DNA from: an uncultured Lachnospiraceae bacterium
GTDB taxonomy: Bacteria > Bacillota > Clostridia > Lachnospirales > Lachnospiraceae
Length of the DNA stretch: 64,000 nt
Assembly (NCBI GenBank): GCA_910577115.1
Contig: CAJTMC010000003.1
Span: 62,001-126,000, forward strand
Direction of reading: 5' to 3'
Positions 24,770 through 31,682 of this stretch are shown here, piece after piece; the stretch's first letter is position 1, and the number at the start of each line of letters is the position of its first letter. The translations under genes were made by a program, and so were the position numbers. Under the pieces are notes generated by a model. The model was not told the DNA's origin. It searched no databases and saw only the letters and a list, made by a program, of their open reading frames with translations.

Positions 24770-24939
24770 TTATATCCCAATGTTTCCTATCCTTTGCATT
24801 TTCTTCAATATGACATAGTCCGAAAGCAAAATTCTTAATTATGGTTGCAAATTTCCAAAGTTTGTTTACCATATTTTTTAGAGCAGGTATCTATTTGAAC
24901 AGTATTAGAATACATCTGTATTTTGTTTGAAATATTAAT

Positions 24940-24955
24940 TGTAACTCAACTGTAA
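24940..24955 (+). promoter_or_regulatory. TGTAA direct repeat before the BceAB-type transporter
   Basis: TGTAA at 24940-24944 and again at 24951-24955, 11 bases start to start, about one helical turn. OmpR-family regulators such as BceR bind direct repeats with this spacing. No response regulator of that kind is encoded nearby. Confidence 0.3.
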
Positions 24956-25028
24956 GGATTTTTACAAAAAAATACACTACAATACATACATCACAGCAAA
25001 ATACAAAAAACACAAACGGAGGTTTTCT

Positions 25029-25790
25029 ATGAACGACAAAAAAGTAGTGGAAATTAAAAATCTGATAAAACGCTATGGCGCGCGGGATTTTCAGACGACG
25101 GTGCTAAAGGGGATTGACCTGACGATTTACAAAGGGGATTTTATTGCAATTATGGGGCCCTCAGGCTCCGGCAAGACGACACTCTTAAATATTCTCTCAA
25201 CCATTGACAAGCCGACACAGGGCATGGTGATGCTCGACGGGCAGGATGTGACGCGCATTTCCAATAAAGCGCTCGCAAATCTTCGAAAGGACAAAATCGG
25301 CTTCATCTTTCAGGACTACAACCTATTGGACACAATGACGCTGCAGGATAACATCGCTCTCCCGCTCGCGCTTGACGGCGCCGCGCCGAAGGATGTTCTT
25401 GCGCGGACAAAGACGCTTGCCGCCACCTTCGGACTAGAGGAGCAGCTACGCCAGTATCCCTATCAGCTCTCAGGCGGTCAGAAACAGCGCGGCGCGGTGT
25501 GTCGGGCGCTGATAACAAATCCTGAAATTATCTTTGCCGACGAGCCGACCGGTGCGCTCGATTCCAAGTCAGGCAAAGACCTGCTGCAGTGTCTGCGCAA
25601 GGTCAACGAAAGCGGACAGGCAACGATTTTGATGGTGACGCACGATCCATACTGCGCCTCATACGCAAAAGACGTGTATCTCTTGAGCGACGGCACCATA
25701 AAATGCCGCATCAACAGGGGAAATGACCGCAAGGAATTTTACAATAGAATTATTGATTTACAAACTTCTATCGGAGGTGACTTCGCATGA
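25029..25790 (+). CDS. BceA-type ABC transporter ATPase
   Basis: 253 residues. Walker A GPSGSGKTT (about 42-50), Q-loop IFQDYN, signature LSGGQKQRG and Walker B IIFADEPTGALDS are all intact. The sequence style and the 4-base overlap with an FtsX permease of about 640 residues match BceAB-type peptide-antibiotic detoxification/sensing modules. The ATG follows GGAGG (at 25019-25023). It starts a two-gene operon; the histidine kinase and regulator that usually go with it are not present here. Confidence 0.93.
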   Translation: MNDKKVVEIKNLIKRYGARDFQTTVLKGIDLTIYKGDFIAIMGPSGSGKTTLLNILSTIDKPTQGMVMLDGQDVTRISNKALANLRKDKIGFIFQDYNLLDTMTLQDNIALPLALDGAAPKDVLARTKTLAATFGLEEQLRQYPYQLSGGQKQRGAVCRALITNPEIIFADEPTGALDSKSGKDLLQCLRKVNESGQATILMVTHDPYCASYAKDVYLLSDGTIKCRINRGNDRKEFYNRIIDLQTSIGGDFA

Positions 25791-27712
25791 AAATCGTCCG
25801 GCTTGCCTTTTTGAATTTTAAAAACAGCTTCAAAAGCTACCTGTCCTTAATCCTGTCCCTTGCGTTTACAATACTGGTATTTTTCAACTTCCAAAATATC
25901 ATTCATTCCGACGCGTTCGCAATATTGGGACAGCGCAACAAGGACTACATCGACATGCTGATTCAAATCTGCCTGACTGTGCTCCTGTGCTTTCTCTTCT
26001 TTTTCCTTTGGTATGCGACCAACGTCTTTCTGACAAGGCGCAAACGGGAAATCGGCATTTATATCTTTATGGGCATGTCAAACCGCAAAATCGGCAGTCT
26101 TTATCTGGTGGAAATCAGCTTTGTGGGTGCCACCGCGCTTATAATGGGTATCGTATTCGGCGCGCTCTTTGCAGGACTGTTTCAAATGATTATGGGCGCC
26201 GTTTCCGACATCACAGTCGATGTCAGGTTCGGAATTTCCATAAAAGCCATAAAAATGACATCTGTGTCATTTTTGTCCATGTATCTGTTTTTTGCCCTCA
26301 AGGGCTTTTGGAATATCACCCACAGCAGCGTGCTGAATATGATTTCGGCTGCAAAGCAAAACGAATATCTGCATGTCAAACCGGTTGTTTTGCTGCTGAA
26401 ATCCGCTTTGGGTGCAATCGTACTTGCGTCGGGATATTATTATGCGAACAAGGGCGGCAGGAATGACACACTGACAAATGCCCTGCTGGCAGTCGTGCTT
26501 GTAATTATCGGCGTATATCTGCTGTTTGGCGGTCTGATACCGCTTGTCTTTCAAATGCTTGCCGCATGCAAGGGCTTTTTATATCGCGGGCAGCGGTGTC
26601 TGTGGGTGAATCAGACCATTTTCCGCATGCGCAAAAATTACCGCACATATGCAATGGTGTGCATTATGGGTATTTGCTCTGTCACTGCACTGGCAACAGG
26701 TTTTGCGATGAGAGACCGCTACGACAACATGGTTGCATTCAATCATCAGTATACCTTTCAGTTTATCAGCAACCAAAGCAATATCGAAAAAACCACCCAA
26801 ACGCTGCTCGACGGAAAAAGCCCCATTACCTATCAAAGCGCGCTCTGCGCACTTTCACCTGACAGCGAACAGCTCTTGTCCACCTACTCTGACGTGCGGC
26901 AAATGCACCTTCTGCTCTCCTACTCCGACATACAGCGGGTTGCACAGGAGGCAGGCGTGACATTTGCGTTTGCAGAACCCGCGGACGACGAAGTTTACTA
27001 CCTTTCCCATTTGGTTCTGCTGTCCTTTATCACAAACGGGGAGGCGGAGCCTGTCACAATCGCGGGAAAAACGTATCGGCAGACGCAGCGGATTATGACG
27101 CCTTATTTGGGATATATGCAGAAGGAACTGGCGTGTTTCTACATCGTTTCCGACAGGGAATATGAGCGGTTAAAAGCGCAAAGCGGATTGTATTATATCT
27201 GTAATTACAAGCTTGCGGACGACAACGCTTTTGAGGAGGCGCGCGCAGCCTTTGACGCGATTGTCAGCAATACGGACGAAAACTATACCGCGCGTGTTTC
27301 GATTGATCCTTTCAGTAATGAGGGGGAGTGGATTAAGGCAGTTTATTCACTTTGTATCTTTATGTTTTTGGTGTTTATCGTGGCAAGCGGCTGCATTATG
27401 TTTATGAAACTGTACAACGATTCGTTTGAGGAAACGGAGCGGTATTCGGTTTTGAGAAAGCTTGGCATTTCGACAAAAACGCTCTCGGCATCCATTGCGC
27501 ATGAACTTATGACGGCGTATCTGCTGCCCTTTGTCGTGATGACAGTATCCGCGTATTTTTCTGTCCTTGCACTTGGGAAAATGATGCGTGCCGACTTGTT
27601 TGTGATTTATGTTGTCAGTACGATTGTGGTGTTAATTGTATTTGTATTATTTTGCGCACTTTCCATTGTGGTATATCAAAGAACGCTGCTGTCTGCGCGG
27701 GCAAGACGGTAA
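25787..27712 (+). CDS. BceB-type FtsX permease
   Basis: 641 residues. An N-terminal helix (about residues 18-36) is followed by three more TM segments with the coupling motif RREIGIYIFMGMSNRKIG. Further helices follow to about residue 310, then a large extracytoplasmic domain of about 200 residues (roughly 310-510). The last three helices include the second FtsX-type motif YSVLRKLGISTK. The topology, 10 helices with a big loop between TM7 and TM8, is that of BceB permeases, where the loop contacts bacitracin-like peptides. The start ATG overlaps the ATPase stop region by 4 bases and has GGAGGTGA upstream. Confidence 0.92.
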   Translation: MKIVRLAFLNFKNSFKSYLSLILSLAFTILVFFNFQNIIHSDAFAILGQRNKDYIDMLIQICLTVLLCFLFFFLWYATNVFLTRRKREIGIYIFMGMSNRKIGSLYLVEISFVGATALIMGIVFGALFAGLFQMIMGAVSDITVDVRFGISIKAIKMTSVSFLSMYLFFALKGFWNITHSSVLNMISAAKQNEYLHVKPVVLLLKSALGAIVLASGYYYANKGGRNDTLTNALLAVVLVIIGVYLLFGGLIPLVFQMLAACKGFLYRGQRCLWVNQTIFRMRKNYRTYAMVCIMGICSVTALATGFAMRDRYDNMVAFNHQYTFQFISNQSNIEKTTQTLLDGKSPITYQSALCALSPDSEQLLSTYSDVRQMHLLLSYSDIQRVAQEAGVTFAFAEPADDEVYYLSHLVLLSFITNGEAEPVTIAGKTYRQTQRIMTPYLGYMQKELACFYIVSDREYERLKAQSGLYYICNYKLADDNAFEEARAAFDAIVSNTDENYTARVSIDPFSNEGEWIKAVYSLCIFMFLVFIVASGCIMFMKLYNDSFEETERYSVLRKLGISTKTLSASIAHELMTAYLLPFVVMTVSAYFSVLALGKMMRADLFVIYVVSTIVVLIVFVLFCALSIVVYQRTLLSARARR

Positions 27713-27791
27713 ACGTCGGGATTGCTAAGAGCGGGAAGAATATGATATACTGGAGAAAATTTCATCGGTATCCGAAGAAGGAGGGTTCGTT

Positions 27792-28361
27792 TTGGAAAAC
27801 AATCATATTTATAACCATGCCCCTTTCACAGTCTGCGAGTTTGGGCTGCCAAGCACAAACTTGCCGGTTGAAAATTTTAATTTTCAACCTTTTCTTGCCG
27901 ACGGCGCGGTTGTCGTGGGAGATGTGACGCTTGGCGAGAATGTCGGGATTTGGTATAATGCGGTCGTGCGCGGCGATACAAACAGCATTGTGATTGGAAA
28001 AAACACCAACGTGCAGGATAACGCGACACTGCACACAGACAAAGATTACAAGCTGCATATCGGGGAGGGCGTTACCATTGGACACAACGCAGTCGTGCAT
28101 GGTTGTACGGTTGGCGATAATACAGTTATCGGAATGGGGAGCATTCTTTTGAGCGGCGCGGTTGTCGGCAAAAACTGCATCATTGGCGCGGGGGCGCTCG
28201 TGACCGGTAAAATGAATATTCCCGACGGCTCGCTTGTCATGGGAAGTCCCGCGAAAGTCGTGCGTCCTCTGCTGAATCATGAAATTGAAACTAACCGCGA
28301 AAATGCGGAACATTATGTGGAATTGATGAAAACACTACAGATATCGAAAAATCCAACTTAA
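27792..28361 (+). CDS. Gamma-carbonic-anhydrase-like left-handed beta-helix protein
   Basis: 189 residues, starting at a TTG (27792-27794) placed 6-7 bases after AAGGAGGG; there is no ATG in a suitable place. The core is a hexapeptide-repeat beta-helix: NAVVRGDTNSIVIGKNTNVQDNATLH is summarised by its RGD, QDN and HGC segments, with metal His in HTDKD, GHNAVVHG. This is the PaaY/YrdA/CaiE family of zinc-dependent gamma-CA homologues; some hydrate CO2, others are thioesterases or unknown. A perfect 10-bp palindrome (27866-27875/27880-27889) lies inside the coding region. Confidence 0.88.
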   Translation: MENNHIYNHAPFTVCEFGLPSTNLPVENFNFQPFLADGAVVVGDVTLGENVGIWYNAVVRGDTNSIVIGKNTNVQDNATLHTDKDYKLHIGEGVTIGHNAVVHGCTVGDNTVIGMGSILLSGAVVGKNCIIGAGALVTGKMNIPDGSLVMGSPAKVVRPLLNHEIETNRENAEHYVELMKTLQISKNPT

Positions 28362-28418
28362 TTTTATGAAAGATGAAAACACTACAGATATCGGAAAATC
28401 CAACTTAATTTTATGAAA
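28325..28418 (+). repeat. 47-bp tandem duplication spanning a stop codon
   Basis: The 47 bases at 28325-28371 (GATGAAAACACTACAGATAT...) are repeated at 28372-28418 with about one to two mismatches (CGAAAAA against CGGAAAA). The first copy carries the last dozen codons and stop of the preceding gene, the second is non-coding. It looks like a recent slippage event. Confidence 0.85.
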
Positions 28419-28423
28419 AATGA

Positions 28424-28466
28424 AAAAGGTTCAGGGCTGCCGGTTTCGAGGGCACTCTGAGCCTTT
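28424..28466. terminator. Bidirectional terminator between converging genes
   Basis: AAAGGTTCAG near 28427-28436 pairs with CTGAGCCTTT (28456-28465) with one G-U pair. The minus-strand side runs into CCTTTTTCATTTTTC, a good T-rich tail for the 58-residue ORF; the plus-strand side has a weaker tail. Confidence 0.55.
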
Positions 28467-28643
28467 CTAATCCTCTAGATACTGCTGAATATGCTCCAAT
28501 GTTTTGTCATTTCGTTTATTTCTGTTTTCCTCATCTTTCGTTTCTTTTGCTTCCTGCAAATTATCTTTTACAAAATTCCAAAGTAATTTCAATTCTTTTT
28601 CGTCAATCGCCGTTTCTTCTATTGCCTCCATTATATTTTTCAT
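28467..28643 (-). CDS. Small acidic protein, 58 residues
   Basis: A short reading frame starting MKNIMEAIEETAID and ending QQYLED. It is highly charged and helical-looking, with one Trp (ELKLLWNFVKD). The first ATG (28643) has no strong site. Its stop codon is immediately followed by a terminator hairpin with a T-rich tail on the same strand, which supports a real unit. It lies downstream of glgD on the same strand but beyond the glgD terminator. Not recognised. Confidence 0.45.
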   Translation of the reverse strand: MKNIMEAIEETAIDEKELKLLWNFVKDNLQEAKETKDEENRNKRNDKTLEHIQQYLED

Positions 28644-28712
28644 TTCTTTTTATCAAACAGATTGACAAGCCTTCTTTTCTTTCATTCTAATTTAATCTTT
28701 CAGAAAAATCAA

Positions 28713-28733
28713 GGCTGCCCAAATCGGGCAGCC
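28713..28733 (-). terminator. Terminator of the glgC-glgD operon
   Basis: GGCTGCCC (28713-28720) and GGGCAGCC (28726-28733) form an 8-bp GC-rich stem; on the minus strand TTGATTTTTC follows. It is 16 bases after the glgD stop. Confidence 0.8.
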
Positions 28734-28749
28734 TCCCAACATTTCCAAT

Positions 28750-29898
28750 TTATACGGTCTTTCTCTTCTCCACAAATACCGGGAACGATTCCGTACCCTT
28801 TAATTCCTTATAAGAGGAAACCGTAACATTCTTGTCCGTAATCATATACTCAACGCTTGCGCCCGTCTCAATTACAGTGTCCTGCATAAGCACACAGTTT
28901 CTTACCTTTGCACCCTTTCCAACCTTTACGCCTCTAAAGAGAATGCTGTTTTCAACCTCTCCCTCAATCACGCAGCCGTCGGCAACCATAACATTCTTGG
29001 CATGAGCGCCTGTGGCATATCTTGTCGGATTGTCATCACGAATCTTCGTATAGACCGTACTTGGTGAGAACAACGCATTCACGTTCTCTTCCTTAAGCAG
29101 TCTCATATTCTCTGCAAAGTAGCTCTTCACATCAAGAATGCGTGCAAAATATCCTGCATGCTGATAAGCTCTCACGTCAAGCTTGTCAAGCTGCGGAGAC
29201 ACGATATCACGCTCAAAGTACGTCTGACCGTTCACATATGCTTCCCGAATCTGGTCAATCAAAAGCTTTCTCTCCATGACATAGATATTCATGGACATGT
29301 TCTGAACACCTTTATCCTTATTATTGACAATAATCTGTTTTACCTTGTCATTGTCATCAAGATCAAGCGTATAATACAAATCCTTCTTCGTCATATCAAT
29401 GTCAATGAACGCCTTCGGGATTTCCTCTTTGGTGTAGGCAATCGTAATATCGGCGCCGCTGTCAATGTGCTTCTGCAAAAATGCATTGAAGTCAAAGTTT
29501 ACGGCAATATTCGTATCCGCCATAATCACATATTTTTCCTTCTGACGGTTTAAATAATCAAGAATACTTGCAATCGCCTCAACCCTGCCATTGTAAATAT
29601 TGACTGTCTTCTGTGCAAAAGGAGGAATAATATTCAGACCTCCGTTTTTACGCGTCAAATCCCACTCACGACCTGCGCCGAGATGATCCATCAGGGAATG
29701 ATAGTTTCTCTTAACGATAAATGAAATATTGTCAATGCCGCAATTTACCATGCTTGAAAGCAAAAAGTCCACCAATCTGTAACGACTTGCAAATGGTATG
29801 GATGCCATCAGACGTTCTGAAACAAGTTCCGGTACCAGCGAATCGTAGCTGTTCGGGAATAAAATACCCATTGCTGAATCTGCATTTGAATTTACCAT
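28750..29898 (-). CDS. glgD: GlgD, regulatory subunit of ADP-glucose pyrophosphorylase
   Basis: 382 residues. It has the nucleotidyltransferase fold (MGILFPNSYDSL, FASRYRLVDFLLSSMVNCGI) but the GGxGxRL signature at the N-terminus is missing, as expected for GlgD, which is thought to be non-catalytic and to modulate GlgC. The C-terminal third is a left-handed beta-helix (NSILFRGVKVGKGAKVRNC). Its ATG overlaps the last codons of glgC by 7 bases and uses GGGAGGTGA inside glgC, so synthesis is coupled. The pair makes ADP-glucose for glycogen. Confidence 0.95.
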   Translation of the reverse strand: MVNSNADSAMGILFPNSYDSLVPELVSERLMASIPFASRYRLVDFLLSSMVNCGIDNISFIVKRNYHSLMDHLGAGREWDLTRKNGGLNIIPPFAQKTVNIYNGRVEAIASILDYLNRQKEKYVIMADTNIAVNFDFNAFLQKHIDSGADITIAYTKEEIPKAFIDIDMTKKDLYYTLDLDDNDKVKQIIVNNKDKGVQNMSMNIYVMERKLLIDQIREAYVNGQTYFERDIVSPQLDKLDVRAYQHAGYFARILDVKSYFAENMRLLKEENVNALFSPSTVYTKIRDDNPTRYATGAHAKNVMVADGCVIEGEVENSILFRGVKVGKGAKVRNCVLMQDTVIETGASVEYMITDKNVTVSSYKELKGTESFPVFVEKRKTV

Positions 29899-31100
29899 AC
29901 CTTGTCACCTCCCTTAACATCCTCTGATACAATCGCTTTTGGCCCGATAACGGCGCCCTCGCCGACTACCACGCCGGAGCCAACCGTCGCAACGCCCTTC
30001 TCGTCACCCTCGGGCATCACACCGACTACCGCATCTTTTTCTATCACTACGTTTTCCGCTATAATACAATGTTTTACCTTTGCGCCTTCCTTGATTGTGC
30101 TGCCGCCCATAATGACAGCATCTTCAATCTCTGCGCCCTTCTCTACCTTAACGCCCGCAAAAAGGATAGAATGCTTTACTTTACCCTCAATGCTGCAGCC
30201 GTCGGTAATCATACAGTTGTCAAGCTCGGCAGTCTCGCCTACCCTGTGACCTGTCATACCGCTGTTTCGGCTGTAAATACGCCAGTTGTCGTCAAAGATG
30301 TTGATGCCGCTGTTCTCGGGATCAAGCACCTCCATATTTGCCTCCCACAAAGAGGAAATCGTTCCAACATCCTTCCAGTATCCGTCAAAGCGATATGCGT
30401 ACATTTGTTTGTTGTCTCTTAACAGATTCGGAATAATATTATTACCAAAGTCATTCTCAGACTCCGGATCCTTTTCGTCCTCAATCAGATATTTCTTTAA
30501 AATATCCCAGTTAAAGATGTAAATACCCATAGAAGCAAGGTTTGACTTCGGCTCCTTGGGTTTCTCCTGAAACTCGGTAATCTTGTCATTCTCGTCCGTT
30601 ACCATCAGACCAAAACGACCTGCCTCCTCCCAAGGAACTTCCATAACCGCAACGCTGAACTCAGCGCCCTTCTCCTTATGGAATCTCAGAAAATCACTAT
30701 AATCCTGCTTGCAAATCTGATCGCCTGAAAGAATGATAACATACTTGGGATCATATCTCTCAATAAAATTGATGTTCTGATAGATAGCATTTGCTGTGCC
30801 CTTATACCAGTCAGAGCCGCTTGCCTGCTGATATGGCGGAAGCACATGCACGCCACCATGAAGCCTGTCCAAATCCCACGGCTGTCCGTTTCCGATATAC
30901 TCGTTGAGCACCAACGGCTGATACTGTGTCAGGATACCAACTGTGTCAATACCCGAATTTACACAGTTTGACAGCGGGAAATCAATAATTCTGTATTTCC
31001 CACCAAAGGGAACCGCAGGTTTGGCTAACTTCTGTGTCAGTGTGTACAGACGTGAGCCCTGCCCTCCGGCGAGCAGCATTGCAATCATTTCTTTTGCCAT
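29892..31100 (-). CDS. glgC: GlgC, glucose-1-phosphate adenylyltransferase
   Basis: 402 residues from ATG 31100 (11 bases after AAGGAGG; an ATG eight codons earlier lies before that site). Signature MLLAGGQGSRLYTLT holds the pyrophosphorylase motif, with KPAVPFGGKYRIIDFPLSN after it. The substrate motifs SGDQI and EKPKEPKSNLASMGIY and the C-terminal beta-helix are complete. It makes ADP-glucose from glucose-1-phosphate and ATP, the committed step in glycogen synthesis. First gene of the glgC-glgD operon; no glgA or glgB here. Confidence 0.97.
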   Translation of the reverse strand: MAKEMIAMLLAGGQGSRLYTLTQKLAKPAVPFGGKYRIIDFPLSNCVNSGIDTVGILTQYQPLVLNEYIGNGQPWDLDRLHGGVHVLPPYQQASGSDWYKGTANAIYQNINFIERYDPKYVIILSGDQICKQDYSDFLRFHKEKGAEFSVAVMEVPWEEAGRFGLMVTDENDKITEFQEKPKEPKSNLASMGIYIFNWDILKKYLIEDEKDPESENDFGNNIIPNLLRDNKQMYAYRFDGYWKDVGTISSLWEANMEVLDPENSGINIFDDNWRIYSRNSGMTGHRVGETAELDNCMITDGCSIEGKVKHSILFAGVKVEKGAEIEDAVIMGGSTIKEGAKVKHCIIAENVVIEKDAVVGVMPEGDEKGVATVGSGVVVGEGAVIGPKAIVSEDVKGGDKVW

Positions 31101-31682
31101 ATGTTCTGCATCCTCCTTACGCATTATTTTTATTGAAAATTCATTTATCGAAATTATACTATAAATCTGAAAAAAATGGTAGTGTTTTGTGCAAATTTGT
31201 TAAAATTTTATGAAAAATGATGAAAGAAAAAGTCCTGTATTCCGATAGGTTTTCTTTTGAAGTTATGTTGCTGCAGCCATGCGTGAAAACAGTTATATCT
31301 TAACATATGAATCTTGTCCGATTTTTATGACATTCTGTGGCAATAAATGATAACCTCCTTTTTCATGGAATTAAAAGCGGCCAAGCCCCTGGCTCGGCCA
31401 GCAAAAAAATCTCCCCTTATCCTTTTGAGACTTGACAGAGTACAACTCCTTTCCATTTTAATGCAGGTGACTCTATTTTTACGTTTCATTTTATTACCTT
31501 TGTCAAATACGGTTAAGATACAGAATAGCGCCACACGAATCAGTGCAAAATCTGACAACTTCACCAAATTGATTGAAAGAATAATTTACAAGTTTATCCT
31601 GCCAGAACGCGCAAAACACTTGCATTGAAAGAGCTTGTGCACTTATAATGAAAGATAGAATAATCAGGAAGGGCAAGGTATT
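31101..31682. other. 582-base divergent intergenic region with a GC-rich hairpin
   Basis: Carries a TATAAT on the minus strand at 31153-31158 (likely -10 of glgC), the promoter of the phosphodiesterase gene at 31620-31649, and a marked hairpin at 31379-31399 (GGCCAAGCC/GGCTCGGCC, one mismatch) that stands out in GC. On the minus strand a TTGACA, a possible 54-codon frame and a second hairpin with seven Ts (around 31409-31430) surround it, so a small transcript is possible. I cannot identify one. Confidence 0.4.
31620..31649 (+). promoter_or_regulatory. Promoter of the dual-sensor phosphodiesterase gene
   Basis: TTGCAT (31620-31625) and TATAAT (31644-31649), 18 bases apart, 34 bases before the start codon at 31683. 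Confidence 0.5.

Larger units (their letters stand above)
24578..25028. other. 451-base divergent regulatory region
   Basis: Lies between fruK (minus) and the BceAB-type transporter (plus). For fruK I see a candidate promoter TTGATG-16-TAAAAT at roughly 24696-24723 on the minus strand and a palindrome at 24747-24769. For the transporter I see a TGTAA direct repeat at 24940-24955. No gene is evident. Confidence 0.45.

Noticed and set aside
31325..31567. Minus-strand frame of 80 codons upstream of glgC
   Set aside because: It contains a GC-rich hairpin and a T-run, and its composition is not protein-like. I kept the region only as a possible small RNA.
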